From NCBI GenBank assembly GCA_937901965.1, contig CALGSW010000012.1, forward strand, positions 62,001 to 126,000: 64,000 nucleotides of DNA, in the 5' to 3' direction. A program made the position numbers and the translations under genes. The notes beneath the pieces were generated by a model. The model saw only the letters and a list, made by a program, of their open reading frames with translations, ran no database searches and had not been told where the DNA came from. Shown in pieces: positions 44,282 through 52,812 of this stretch (position 1 is its first letter; every line of letters starts with the position of its first letter). Source of the stretch: an uncultured Bacteroidota bacterium. GTDB lineage: Bacteria; Bacteroidota; Bacteroidia; Bacteroidales; UBA932.

Positions 44282-45676
44282 CTACAATTCGCGTTTTTTC
44301 TTTTCCATATTTGCAAACTGGAGTCTGTAGCCCATCTTTTTATCCGTGTATTTTAGAATCAGAGAGAGGATGATGGATATTGAGCAGATTGCTGTGAAGA
44401 TGGTCATAGTTAATGTATAGTCATATTTGTTTACCTCTGTGCCATCTTTTATAATGGTGCCCACGATACTGTATTCATTTATTACAAAACCTACCAGTAT
44501 GGGAACTATCATTAATCCAATATTTTGAATGTAGTAAGTGAGTGCGTAGGTTGTTCCCAGTTGTCTCTCAGGGATTATTTTAGCAAGTGATGGCCACATT
44601 GCTGATGGTACCATCGAGAATGCAATACCCAGCAAAATCATAAGCACTATTGCAACCCACCATTGGTCCAGAAACGGAAGTGTAAACAGTAGATGAACCG
44701 ATGTCAGTAATACAGATCCACCAATCATCAGGTCAGCTCCGTGGCCGATTTTATCGTAAATTCTTCCAAACAACGGAGTAAGAACGATTGCCCCGAAAGG
44801 TAGTAAACTGGGAATAAGACCGGATAGCTTTGGATCAACTCCAAATTTAAACTCCATCATACCTGCAGCATATTTCAGATATGGGAAGACGGCAGAGTAA
44901 AAAACCACGCAAAGTGATGCGATTAGCCAGAAACCTTTGTTGTTTAATATAGCTTTGACATCTTTAAAGTTAAAACTATCCTCTGCTTTTGTCTCCTTCT
45001 CTTTTATCTGTGTATCTAGTTTTTTATCGTAAATGGTAAAAATAATAAAGGTGAGAAGTCCCACAATGAGAAGACTTAATCCAAAAAGAACAGATGAACT
45101 TACATTCCCAAAGTGTGAAACAATCATGGGTGAAAGAGCCAGAGCTGCAGCGGAGCCAAGGCGGGCAAGTGAGAGCTGCATCCCCATTGCCAGTGCAAGT
45201 TCTTTTCCTTTAAACCACTTTACAATAGATTTGCTTATAGTTATTCCGGCAACCTCAGATCCAACACCGTAAATTCCAAATCCAACTACTGCCCAGACAA
45301 CCTGCATTTTGTATTCGCTTCCAAAAAAAGTCATAGAGGTGTTTAAAAGTGATTCGCTTGAAACAGCCCAGTATTTCAGGGCAATCCCACCAACCATCAA
45401 AATACATGATAAAATCCCGCTAAACCGGATTCCTTTTCTGTCCAGAATAATACCTCCGAATATAAGCATGCCGAGGAACACATTAAAGATAGAATAGGAG
45501 CCGGAAAACCATCCGTATTCAGAAGGATTCCACTGATTGTGTCTTTCAAGGATTGTCTGAAGCGGAGAAAATACATCTGATGCCACATAGGATGCAAACA
45601 TCGTAAATGAAACCAATAAAAGCATCAGCCACCTTACGGATGTTGACTCCCTAAGTTGCACAGATTTGTTTTCCAT
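44282..45676 (-). CDS. MFS transporter, paralogue 3 (MFSD1-like pattern)
   Basis: A 464-residue 12-helix permease related to the two plus-strand MFS genes: IILDRKGIRFSGILSC, KWFKGKELALAMGMQLSLARLG, AMWPSLAKIIPERQLGTTYA and YYIQNIGLMIVPILVGFVI are shared. It starts 13 bp after the purA stop codon, so it is likely part of the ssb-purA transcript rather than of the MFS pair. The C-terminus (MEKKKREL) is basic. Substrate is unknown; three related carriers in 5 kb suggest related solutes. Confidence 0.8.
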   Translation of the reverse strand: MENKSVQLRESTSVRWLMLLLVSFTMFASYVASDVFSPLQTILERHNQWNPSEYGWFSGSYSIFNVFLGMLIFGGIILDRKGIRFSGILSCILMVGGIALKYWAVSSESLLNTSMTFFGSEYKMQVVWAVVGFGIYGVGSEVAGITISKSIVKWFKGKELALAMGMQLSLARLGSAAALALSPMIVSHFGNVSSSVLFGLSLLIVGLLTFIIFTIYDKKLDTQIKEKETKAEDSFNFKDVKAILNNKGFWLIASLCVVFYSAVFPYLKYAAGMMEFKFGVDPKLSGLIPSLLPFGAIVLTPLFGRIYDKIGHGADLMIGGSVLLTSVHLLFTLPFLDQWWVAIVLMILLGIAFSMVPSAMWPSLAKIIPERQLGTTYALTYYIQNIGLMIVPILVGFVINEYSIVGTIIKDGTEVNKYDYTLTMTIFTAICSISIILSLILKYTDKKMGYRLQFANMEKKKREL

Positions 45677-45689
45677 ATGTCATTAATTA

Positions 45690-46958
45690 TTAATTTGACC
45701 GTAAGATAGTCTGATCCCTGTCCGGTCCTACTGATATGATTTTTATTGGAATACCGGTCTCTTTTTCAATGAATCTGACGTAGTTCATGAATTCAAAAGG
45801 TAGTTCACTCTCTTCAGTTATTTTGGTAAGGTCTCTTTTCCAGCCTTTAAACTCTTTATAAAGTGGCTCAACCTCAGCAAATGTGTCAAATGGGACTTCA
45901 TGGCTCTCTTTTCCGTTCACCTTGTAACCTGTAGCCACCTTAATTGTATCAAAAGTGTCAAGTACATCAGATTTCATCATGATGAGCTGATCTACCCCGT
46001 TGATCATTATAGCATATTTAAGTGCGACTAAATCAAGCCATCCGGTTCTTCTTGGGCGGCCGGTGGTTGCGCCGAACTCAAAGCCGAGTCTTCTCAGATC
46101 TTCGCCGGTTGAATCATTTAACTCTGTAGGAAAAGGACCGCTTCCAACTCTTGTGCAGTAAGCTTTGAAAATTCCGGAGACTACCCCGATTTTTGACGGT
46201 GATATGCCCAGTCCTGTGCAAGCTCCTGCGCAGGTAGTTGTTGAAGATGTTACAAACGGATATGACCCAAAGTCAACGTCAAGTAATGATCCTTGTGCCC
46301 CCTCTGCCAGAACACGTTTGTTTTCCCCGAGTAAGCTGTTTACCAGGTACTCGCCGTCAACGAGATTAAATCCTTTAAGATACTCAATGGCTTCAAGCCA
46401 TTCAGACTCTCTTTCGTTGATGTCATATGTATAGTCAAACTGCTTCAGGAATGAGATGTGTTTGTTTTTAAGTGTGTTGAACCTGTCTATAAAGTTACTG
46501 GCGATTATATCACCCACCCTCAGTCCGTTTCTCCCTGTCTTGTCCATGTATGTAGGCCCGATTCCTTTCAGGGTTGAGCCTATTTTTGATGCCCCCTTTG
46601 AAGCCTCAGAAGCTGCGTCAATTATTCTGTGTGAAGGAAGAATAAGATGAGCCTTTTTTGAGATAGCTATTCTCTCCCTTACAGGAACTCCACTGTCTTC
46701 AATCAGCTGACACTCTTCTTTGAATATTATGGGATCAATAACAACTCCATTTCCTATAATGTTAAGCGTCCCTTTCCTGAATACTCCGGAAGGAATAGTG
46801 TGAAGAACAAATTTCTTTTCATCAAAATGCAGAGAATGTCCTGCGTTTGGTCCACCCTGGAACCTTGCCACCACCGGGTAGCCCTTTGCCATTACATCAA
46901 CAATTTTTCCTTTCCCCTCATCACCCCACTGAAGGCCTAGAACAACATCAACTTTCAT
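45690..46958 (-). CDS. purA: Adenylosuccinate synthetase
   Basis: A 422-residue cytoplasmic enzyme that uses GTP to join IMP and aspartate on the way to AMP. The N-terminal P-loop GLQWGDEGKGKIVD and GPNAGHSL are intact, as are GIGPTYMDKTGRNGLRVGD and GATTGRPRRTGWLDLVALKY. It lies 12 bp after ssb and directly before the third MFS gene. Confidence 0.98.
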   Translation of the reverse strand: MKVDVVLGLQWGDEGKGKIVDVMAKGYPVVARFQGGPNAGHSLHFDEKKFVLHTIPSGVFRKGTLNIIGNGVVIDPIIFKEECQLIEDSGVPVRERIAISKKAHLILPSHRIIDAASEASKGASKIGSTLKGIGPTYMDKTGRNGLRVGDIIASNFIDRFNTLKNKHISFLKQFDYTYDINERESEWLEAIEYLKGFNLVDGEYLVNSLLGENKRVLAEGAQGSLLDVDFGSYPFVTSSTTTCAGACTGLGISPSKIGVVSGIFKAYCTRVGSGPFPTELNDSTGEDLRRLGFEFGATTGRPRRTGWLDLVALKYAIMINGVDQLIMMKSDVLDTFDTIKVATGYKVNGKESHEVPFDTFAEVEPLYKEFKGWKRDLTKITEESELPFEFMNYVRFIEKETGIPIKIISVGPDRDQTILRSN

Positions 46959-46970
46959 AAAGTTATTATT

Positions 46971-47378
46971 TTAAAATGGTAGATCCCCATCATCCTGGGG
47001 AATTATTTCCTGAATATTTGGCTGATTTTGCGGAGTAGCGGCATCATCCTGCCTCCTGCCTAAAACCTGTATAGAGTCAGCTACAATTTCAACAGTGTAC
47101 CTTGCCTGACCGGTTTTATCCTCCCAGCTTCTTGAACGGAGCCTCCCCTCAATAAAAAGCAGAGACCCTTTTTTTACATACTTTTCAGCCCTTTCGGCAA
47201 GTAATCTCCAGCACACAATGTTATGCCATTCTGTCTGCTCCTGAAACTCACCGTTTTTATCTTTATACCTCTCAGTAGTAGCTAATGAAAAACGGGCTAC
47301 GACGGATCCCCCTTCAAGATGGCGCACCTCAGGGTCTTTACCGACATTGCCGATAAGCATTACTTTATTTAATGACAT
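46971..47378 (-). CDS. ssb: Single-stranded DNA-binding protein
   Basis: A 135-residue SSB. The OB-fold domain (about 1-105) starts MSLNKVMLIGNVGKDPEVRH and includes WHNIVCWRLLAERAEKYVKKG. The short acidic tail ends DDGDLPF, the site where partner proteins dock. It is transcribed from a box just upstream (47404-47411) together with purA. Confidence 0.97.
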   Translation of the reverse strand: MSLNKVMLIGNVGKDPEVRHLEGGSVVARFSLATTERYKDKNGEFQEQTEWHNIVCWRLLAERAEKYVKKGSLLFIEGRLRSRSWEDKTGQARYTVEIVADSIQVLGRRQDDAATPQNQPNIQEIIPQDDGDLPF

Positions 47379-47403
47379 AATTTATGATTTTTTTAACAGG
47401 TTA

Positions 47404-47411
47404 CAAAGATA
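47404..47411 (-). promoter_or_regulatory. Bacteroidota -7 box for ssb-purA
   Basis: TATCTTTG on the minus strand, 25 bp before the ssb ATG. A TTG lies 22 nt upstream inside the end of aroE, slightly wider than the usual spacing. The predicted leader is about 20 nt. Confidence 0.6.
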
Positions 47412-47418
47412 GCAAAAT

Positions 47419-48174
47419 TTACCAGTTTCTTGCCAAGTTTTGCATAGCCTCAATATCGGGTTCTCTTCCTGTAAAAATCCTGAAAGAGGGGATAGCCTGG
47501 TTCAAGAGCCAGTGCATTCCGCTGATGTAAATTCCGCCATCATTTATTACGGATCTTTTTAAAGTTGGATTCATATATCTTGCCTCCAGTACTACTTTAT
47601 CGCTGAAGTTGAATCCGGAAAGCTTGAGGTGTCTCACAGGGATTGTGTCAACGATAATATGAGCATCTTTTGCGCACTCTTTTACTGAATCCATTCTGCA
47701 ATATGCTGTTTTTGCAGACATTGCAAAAATCTCACCCCTGAACTCCTCTCTGTTTGATATGACAACATCGACACCCATGTCCTTTAAAGCAACGGCTGCA
47801 GATCTCCCGGCACCTCCGCATCCCAGCACAACAGCCTTCATCCCCTCAAATGCATACTCTTTCAGTGAATCCATTACTCCTTGATAATCAGTATTGAATC
47901 CATGAATTTTACCCTTTTTGAAATATAACAAATTTGCTGCCCCAGACCTCATTGAACATCCGTCCAGAGAATCAGCAATATCTGCAGCCCTCTCCTTGAA
48001 GGGTGTTGTAACATTTATTGCAGTGAAACCATTTGCAATGGCATATTCAATTCCACTCTCTATTGATTCAAAGTCTAAAAGATCATAAGTATGTTCCGTA
48101 AGCGGGTAAGCAGCACTGAACAACAGCGGGCTTTTGCTATGGGATATTGATTTACCTAGCAGACCAAATTTCAT
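47419..48174 (-). CDS. aroE: Shikimate dehydrogenase
   Basis: A 251-residue NADP-dependent enzyme that reduces 3-dehydroshikimate in the aromatic amino-acid pathway. The substrate motif SISHSKSPLLFS, catalytic-Lys segment NVTTPFKE, Asp in GFNTDYQGV, and the Rossmann loop LGCGGAGRSAAVAL are present. The ATG overlaps the stop of the RNA methyltransferase gene by four bases. aroK, another shikimate gene, is 4 kb away in a different unit. Confidence 0.96.
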   Translation of the reverse strand: MKFGLLGKSISHSKSPLLFSAAYPLTEHTYDLLDFESIESGIEYAIANGFTAINVTTPFKERAADIADSLDGCSMRSGAANLLYFKKGKIHGFNTDYQGVMDSLKEYAFEGMKAVVLGCGGAGRSAAVALKDMGVDVVISNREEFRGEIFAMSAKTAYCRMDSVKECAKDAHIIVDTIPVRHLKLSGFNFSDKVVLEARYMNPTLKRSVINDGGIYISGMHWLLNQAIPSFRIFTGREPDIEAMQNLARNW

Positions 48175-48959
48175 ACATCTCTTTGTCTTAATGCTTCAAA
48201 ACAAATAATTGCAGTAGAGACAGATACATTCAGTGAGTCAAGTTCACCTCTCATTGGAATCTTAATTCTTTGATCTGCTCTTTCACGCCAGAACTCTTTT
48301 AGTCCGTCCGACTCTGTTCCCATAACAATTGCCATCGGCTTTTTCATGTCAGTGAGATGGTACCAATCAGATGCTTGTAGTTCTGCAGTGAATACTTGTA
48401 TCTTATTTTTTTTGAGCCATTTATATGTCTCTTCTGATGAACATGCTACTACCTGATTTGTGAAGATGCCTCCAAGGCTGGATCTTATTGTATTTGGATT
48501 ATAGAGATCTGTAAGGGGGTCGCAAATGATAACGGCATCGGCTTTAGCAGCATCTGCCGTCCTGAGTATTGCTCCAAGGTTACCTGGTTTTTCAACAGAC
48601 TCCAGCACTATTACAAGCGGATTCTCTGAAAGTATAATGTCATCTAGTTTCAGCTCTTTGTGCCTGACAATTGCAATTACCCCTTCGGTAGTTCCTCTGT
48701 ATGCAACCTTCTCATATACCTGAGGTGAAATTGTAATAATATTGTCGGCTTTTAGAGAGGAGATGAATTTTTCATCAGAGAGACCAGGAACTATATACAG
48801 GGTTTCAAATTCAAAACCTGCCTTTTGTGCTGCTCTGCACTCTCTTGTCCCCTCAACAATAAAACGCGCCCTCTTCCGCCTCTCTGATGACTTTGATCCC
48901 AGTGAAGCAAGCTCTTTAATCCTCGGGTTCTGAGGAGAGGTTATGATTAATTCATTCAC
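48171..48959 (-). CDS. SpoU/TrmH-family RNA 2'-O-methyltransferase
   Basis: A 262-residue SPOUT-class enzyme that methylates ribose in rRNA or tRNA. The N-terminal substrate-binding domain (about 1-100) has the L30e-like fold of RlmB/TsnR types. The SPOUT domain (about 105-262) has EKPGNLGAILRTADA, the SAM-knot motif MGTESDGL, and IPMRGELDSLNVSVSTAI. The exact nucleotide is not predictable here. It overlaps lysS by 8 bp and aroE by 4 bp, so the three are one operon. Confidence 0.92.
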   Translation of the reverse strand: MNELIITSPQNPRIKELASLGSKSSERRKRARFIVEGTRECRAAQKAGFEFETLYIVPGLSDEKFISSLKADNIITISPQVYEKVAYRGTTEGVIAIVRHKELKLDDIILSENPLVIVLESVEKPGNLGAILRTADAAKADAVIICDPLTDLYNPNTIRSSLGGIFTNQVVACSSEETYKWLKKNKIQVFTAELQASDWYHLTDMKKPMAIVMGTESDGLKEFWRERADQRIKIPMRGELDSLNVSVSTAIICFEALRQRDV

Positions 48960-50481
48960 TTTTACTAACCGGTTTCTCCGGCCTCATCTGAGGGAAGAAG
49001 AGTACATCCTGAATTGATGTGGAGTTGGTCATGAACATAGTGAGACGGTCAATTCCTATTCCCATTCCGGATGTAGGCGGCATCCCGTATTCAAGTGATC
49101 TTACAAAGTCCATATCAATAAACATGGCCTCGTCGTCACCCTTGTCTTTCAGCTTTATCTGGTCCTTGAATCGTTCAAGCTGATCAATAGGGTCGTTTAG
49201 TTCACTATATGCGTTTGCAAGCTCTTTTCCGTTTACGAACAATTCAAATCTCTCTGTAAGGGCCGGGTTTGATCGGTGCCTCTTTGTCAGGGGAGATGTC
49301 TCTACCGGGTAGTCGGTTATAAAGGTTGGCTGTATCAGATGCTCCTCGCAGTATTCACCAAAGATGGCATCAATCAGCTTACCAACGCCCATACTCTTTG
49401 ATACCGGTACATTTAATTTTTCACAGACCTTTCTAAGCTCCTCTTCGTCCATACCTGCTACATCAACTCCTGCATATTCCTTTATTGCGTCAAGCATTGG
49501 AAGTCTTCTGAAGGGTGCTTTGAAGTCAATCTCTTTGCCCCAAACTGTGACATTTGTTTTACCATGGAGTGTAAGTGCGACTCTCTCAATCATCTTTTCA
49601 ACGAACTCCATCATCCAGAAGTAGTCCTTGTAAGCAACATATATCTCCAGTACGGTGAATTCCGGATTGTGTGTACGGTCCATTCCTTCGTTCCTGAAAT
49701 CTTTTGCGAATTCATACACTCCGGTATAGCCGCCTACAATCAGCTTTTTAAGATATAGTTCGTTTGCAATCCTCAGATAAAGAGGAATGTCCAGGGCGTT
49801 ATGGTGTGTTATGAATGGTCTTGCCGCTGCACCCCCAGGTATTGGCTGCAGGATAGGAGTCTCAACCTCCATATAGCCATGCTCATTAAAGAAGCTCCTC
49901 ATTGTATTCATAATCTGAGTGCGCTTCATGAATGTCTCCCTTACCTGCGGATTTACGATAAGGTCTACATATCTCATTCTGTATCTTAGTTCAGGATCTG
50001 AGAATTCATCATATTTCTGCCCATCTTTCTCTTTCACAATTGGAAGTACCCTTAGTGATTTACTTAGTACTGTAAGCTCCTTTGCATGTATTGAAAGCTC
50101 TCCGGCCTGTGTGATAAATGCATATCCTTTAATTCCTACTATATCACCAATATCAAGTAATTTTTTGAAGATGGTGTTATACATTGTTTTATCCTCACCT
50201 GGACATATCTCATCTCTCTTTATATAAATCTGGATTCTACCCTTTTCATCCTGTATCTCCATAAATGCGGCTGCCCCCATGATTCTCCTTGTCATGATTC
50301 TTCCAGCAATCGAGATATCCCTGAGGTTGCCCTCTTCCGGGTTATATTGTTCTCTTATCTGACTTGTAGTAATATTTACTTCGTAAGCGGCTGCGGGGTA
50401 AGGGTCAATACCCAGTTCCCTCATAGCCTTCAGCGAATCTCTTCTGATAATTTCCTGTTCGCTGAGTTCTGTGTAATCCAT
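48952..50481 (-). CDS. lysS: Lysyl-tRNA synthetase, class II
   Basis: A 509-residue enzyme that charges tRNA-Lys. The OB-fold anticodon domain (about 55-165) has AGRIMTRRIMGAAAFMEIQD, and the class II core includes motif 2 FRNEGMDRTHNPEFT and motif 3 GMGIGIDRLTMFM. The ATG at 50481 gives the usual N-terminus MDYTELSEQEIIRRD. A longer TTG start at 50508 lies inside the promoter box and is rejected. It is first in the lysS-methyltransferase-aroE unit. Confidence 0.97.
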   Translation of the reverse strand: MDYTELSEQEIIRRDSLKAMRELGIDPYPAAAYEVNITTSQIREQYNPEEGNLRDISIAGRIMTRRIMGAAAFMEIQDEKGRIQIYIKRDEICPGEDKTMYNTIFKKLLDIGDIVGIKGYAFITQAGELSIHAKELTVLSKSLRVLPIVKEKDGQKYDEFSDPELRYRMRYVDLIVNPQVRETFMKRTQIMNTMRSFFNEHGYMEVETPILQPIPGGAAARPFITHHNALDIPLYLRIANELYLKKLIVGGYTGVYEFAKDFRNEGMDRTHNPEFTVLEIYVAYKDYFWMMEFVEKMIERVALTLHGKTNVTVWGKEIDFKAPFRRLPMLDAIKEYAGVDVAGMDEEELRKVCEKLNVPVSKSMGVGKLIDAIFGEYCEEHLIQPTFITDYPVETSPLTKRHRSNPALTERFELFVNGKELANAYSELNDPIDQLERFKDQIKLKDKGDDEAMFIDMDFVRSLEYGMPPTSGMGIGIDRLTMFMTNSTSIQDVLFFPQMRPEKPVSKSE

Positions 50482-50505
50482 ACAATTGACTATTTTGTTA
50501 AAGTG

Positions 50506-50513
50506 CAAAAGTA
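50506..50513 (-). promoter_or_regulatory. Bacteroidota -7 box for lysS
   Basis: TACTTTTG on the minus strand, with a predicted leader of about 19 nt. Its TTG coincides with an in-frame pseudo-start for lysS. It overlaps the region that serves recJ in the other direction. Confidence 0.5.
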
Positions 50514-50546
50514 GCTTTTTTTATGAACTTTTTGAAATATAATAGT

Positions 50547-50554
50547 TATCTTTG
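50547..50554 (+). promoter_or_regulatory. Bacteroidota -7 box for recJ (near-leaderless)
   Basis: TATCTTTG lies only 7 bp before the ATG at 50562, so the transcript start would fall almost on the start codon. No TTG is seen at the ideal distance. This box lies within the reading frame if the upstream ATG at 50523 is used, which argues for the downstream ATG. Confidence 0.5.
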
Positions 50555-50561
50555 TCAGGAT

Positions 50562-52295
50562 ATGGCACTGGATAAGCAATGGATAGTAAAGGAACCGGGA
50601 AATCCGGCATTGGTAAGAAAACTCGCGGAAGATCTGGGAGTAGATGAGGCGTTGGCAAATTTGCTGGTTCAGAGAAATATAAAGACTTTTGCAGAGGCAA
50701 AGTCTTTTTTTCGCCCCAGGCTTGAAGAGCTACATGACCCGTACCTAATGAAGGATATGGAGCAGGCGGTTGAAAGACTAGACAGAGCTCTGAGCAACAA
50801 CGAGAAAATCTTAGTATACGGTGATTATGATGTGGACGGAACTACTGCAGTGGCTCTGGTCTTCTCATTCCTGAGGAACCTTCATAAAAATATGGGCTAC
50901 TATATTCCCGACAGATATGACGAGGGATATGGTGTTTCATATAAGGGTATTGACTGGGCACATGAAAACGGATATTCGCTTATCATAGCTTTGGATTGTG
51001 GAATCAAGGCTGTAGAGAAGGTTGCCTACGCACAGACTCTTGGTATTGATTTTATAATATGCGATCACCACTTACCGGATGAGAGGCTTCCGGATGCGGT
51101 TGCTGTTCTTGATCCCAAACGTGCCGACTGTACATATCCGTTTGATGACCTTTCCGGATGCGGTGTGGGATTTAAGTTTATGCAGGCTTTTGCCTCAAGG
51201 AGGCATATTGAATTCGGACAGCTCATTCCGCTTATGGATTTACTGGTTGTAAGCATTGCTTCGGACCTGGTTTTAATGACCGGTGAAAACAGAATTCTGG
51301 CCCACTTTGGTTTAAAACAACTTAATGAGAGCCCCAGGAAGGGTCTGCTTTCAATTATCAAACTTTCAGGCCTTGAAAAGCACGTTATTACGATAGATGA
51401 TATAGTATTCAAAATAGGTCCCAGAATTAATGCTGCAGGAAGGATGGAGTCGGGTAAAACCGCTGTTGATCTTCTCATAAGCAGAAACGATGATGAGGCC
51501 AGAAATATTGGAGATACAATTAATACTCACAACAACGACAGAAAGAGCATTGATCGTGAAATTACTCAGGCTGCCATTGAGATGGCTGCAACTGCAAAGG
51601 ATTATACTGAGAGAAAATCTACTGTTCTTTATAATCCTTCATGGCATAAGGGAGTTTTGGGCATTGTAGCTTCAAGATTGGTTGAGACCTACTATCGTCC
51701 CACTATTGTTCTTACCGAATCTAATGGTTTCATTACAGGATCGGCTAGAAGTATTCCAGGTTTTGACCTTTATGAGGCAATTGAGAGTTGTTCAGATCTG
51801 CTGGAAAACTTTGGAGGTCATATGTACGCTGCAGGTCTTACCCTTAAAGAGGAGAATTTTTCACAATTCTGCTTAAGGTTTGAAGAGTTTGTAAGAAATA
51901 AGATTACAAAAGAGTTGCTTACTCCAATAATCAATATTGATACATATTTGGAGTTCAGGCAGATAACACCTAAATTTTTTAGGATATTAAAACAGTTCCA
52001 GCCTTTTGGCCCCGGAAATATGTCACCAGTTTTTATAACTGAAAATGTTTATGACAATGGTAACGGCAGAAGGGTGGGCTCAGATGCAGGACATCTTAAA
52101 CTTGAATTGATTCAGGAGGATGAACCACACAGGCATATCTCAGCTATTGCATTTAACAGAGCTGAACACTTTGAACATCTGAAGTCCGGTAATCCTGTTG
52201 ATATATGTTACTCAATTGCAGAGAATTATTACAGGGGTATTGCCAATATCCAGTTAAGAGTAAGGGATATTAAACTTAGGGAAGAGATTATATAG
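50562..52295 (+). CDS. recJ: Single-stranded-DNA-specific exonuclease RecJ
   Basis: A 577-residue 5'-3' exonuclease of recombination and mismatch repair. The DHH domain has VYGDYDVDGTTAVALVFSFL, ALDCGIKA, and CDHHLPDERLPDAVAVLDPK. The DHHA1 domain has GVLGIVASRL and GSARSIPGFDLYEAI, NFGGHMYAAGLTL, then the C-terminal OB fold. The ATG at 50562 starts with MALDKQWIVKEPGNPALV, the common beginning in the family. Its end overlaps the convergent aroK by 8 bp. Confidence 0.96.
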   Translation: MALDKQWIVKEPGNPALVRKLAEDLGVDEALANLLVQRNIKTFAEAKSFFRPRLEELHDPYLMKDMEQAVERLDRALSNNEKILVYGDYDVDGTTAVALVFSFLRNLHKNMGYYIPDRYDEGYGVSYKGIDWAHENGYSLIIALDCGIKAVEKVAYAQTLGIDFIICDHHLPDERLPDAVAVLDPKRADCTYPFDDLSGCGVGFKFMQAFASRRHIEFGQLIPLMDLLVVSIASDLVLMTGENRILAHFGLKQLNESPRKGLLSIIKLSGLEKHVITIDDIVFKIGPRINAAGRMESGKTAVDLLISRNDDEARNIGDTINTHNNDRKSIDREITQAAIEMAATAKDYTERKSTVLYNPSWHKGVLGIVASRLVETYYRPTIVLTESNGFITGSARSIPGFDLYEAIESCSDLLENFGGHMYAAGLTLKEENFSQFCLRFEEFVRNKITKELLTPIINIDTYLEFRQITPKFFRILKQFQPFGPGNMSPVFITENVYDNGNGRRVGSDAGHLKLELIQEDEPHRHISAIAFNRAEHFEHLKSGNPVDICYSIAENYYRGIANIQLRVRDIKLREEII

Positions 52296-52806
52296 AATTC
52301 ATTATTGTTGATAATATCTCTCTAACACTGTAATTATCAACGTTTACTATTAGTTTTGCCGCGCTCTCATATCCTGGCTCTCTCTCTTTGAACAGCCTTT
52401 CAACCTCTTTTCTTAACTCTTTTTCATTTTTGTCTTTAACCAGAGGCCTGCTTTTGTGAGCTCTTGATAACCTTTCCGTTATTGTGTCAAGTGATGCCTT
52501 AAGATATATGCAAAAAGTCTCCTCAGCTATAGTAAATCGGTTTTTATTCGAGAGCAACGCTCCTCCCCCCAGTGACACAACAAGAACTTTATCCTTACAT
52601 TTGTTAATCAAGTTTTCAAGGTAAAATTCCTCAAGTCTTCTGAATTCTCCTTCACCCTTTTTTTTAAATATTTCATCTACACTCATTCCTTCACCCTGTT
52701 CAATAACAGAGTCCAGATCTGCAAAACTGCAATACAGATGGTTAGCAAGTCTTGAGGCAATTGTACTTTTGCCTACTCCCATAAAACCTGTTAGGGTGAT
52801 AATCAT
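52288..52806 (-). CDS. aroK: Shikimate kinase
   Basis: A 172-residue P-loop kinase that phosphorylates shikimate. GFMGVGKSTIASRLA is the Walker A, FADLDSVIEQGEGMSVDEIF with GEGEFRRLE binds shikimate, and GGGALL is the Walker B-like loop. It follows parC by 6 bp and overlaps recJ from the other side by 8 bp. Confidence 0.95.
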   Translation of the reverse strand: MIITLTGFMGVGKSTIASRLANHLYCSFADLDSVIEQGEGMSVDEIFKKKGEGEFRRLEEFYLENLINKCKDKVLVVSLGGGALLSNKNRFTIAEETFCIYLKASLDTITERLSRAHKSRPLVKDKNEKELRKEVERLFKEREPGYESAAKLIVNVDNYSVREILSTIMNSI

Positions 52807-52812
52807 GTTTTG

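Noticed and set aside
50523..50561. Upstream ATG extension of recJ
   Set aside because: The added residues (MNFLKYNSYLCQD) are not family-like and would place the TATCTTTG promoter box inside the gene.
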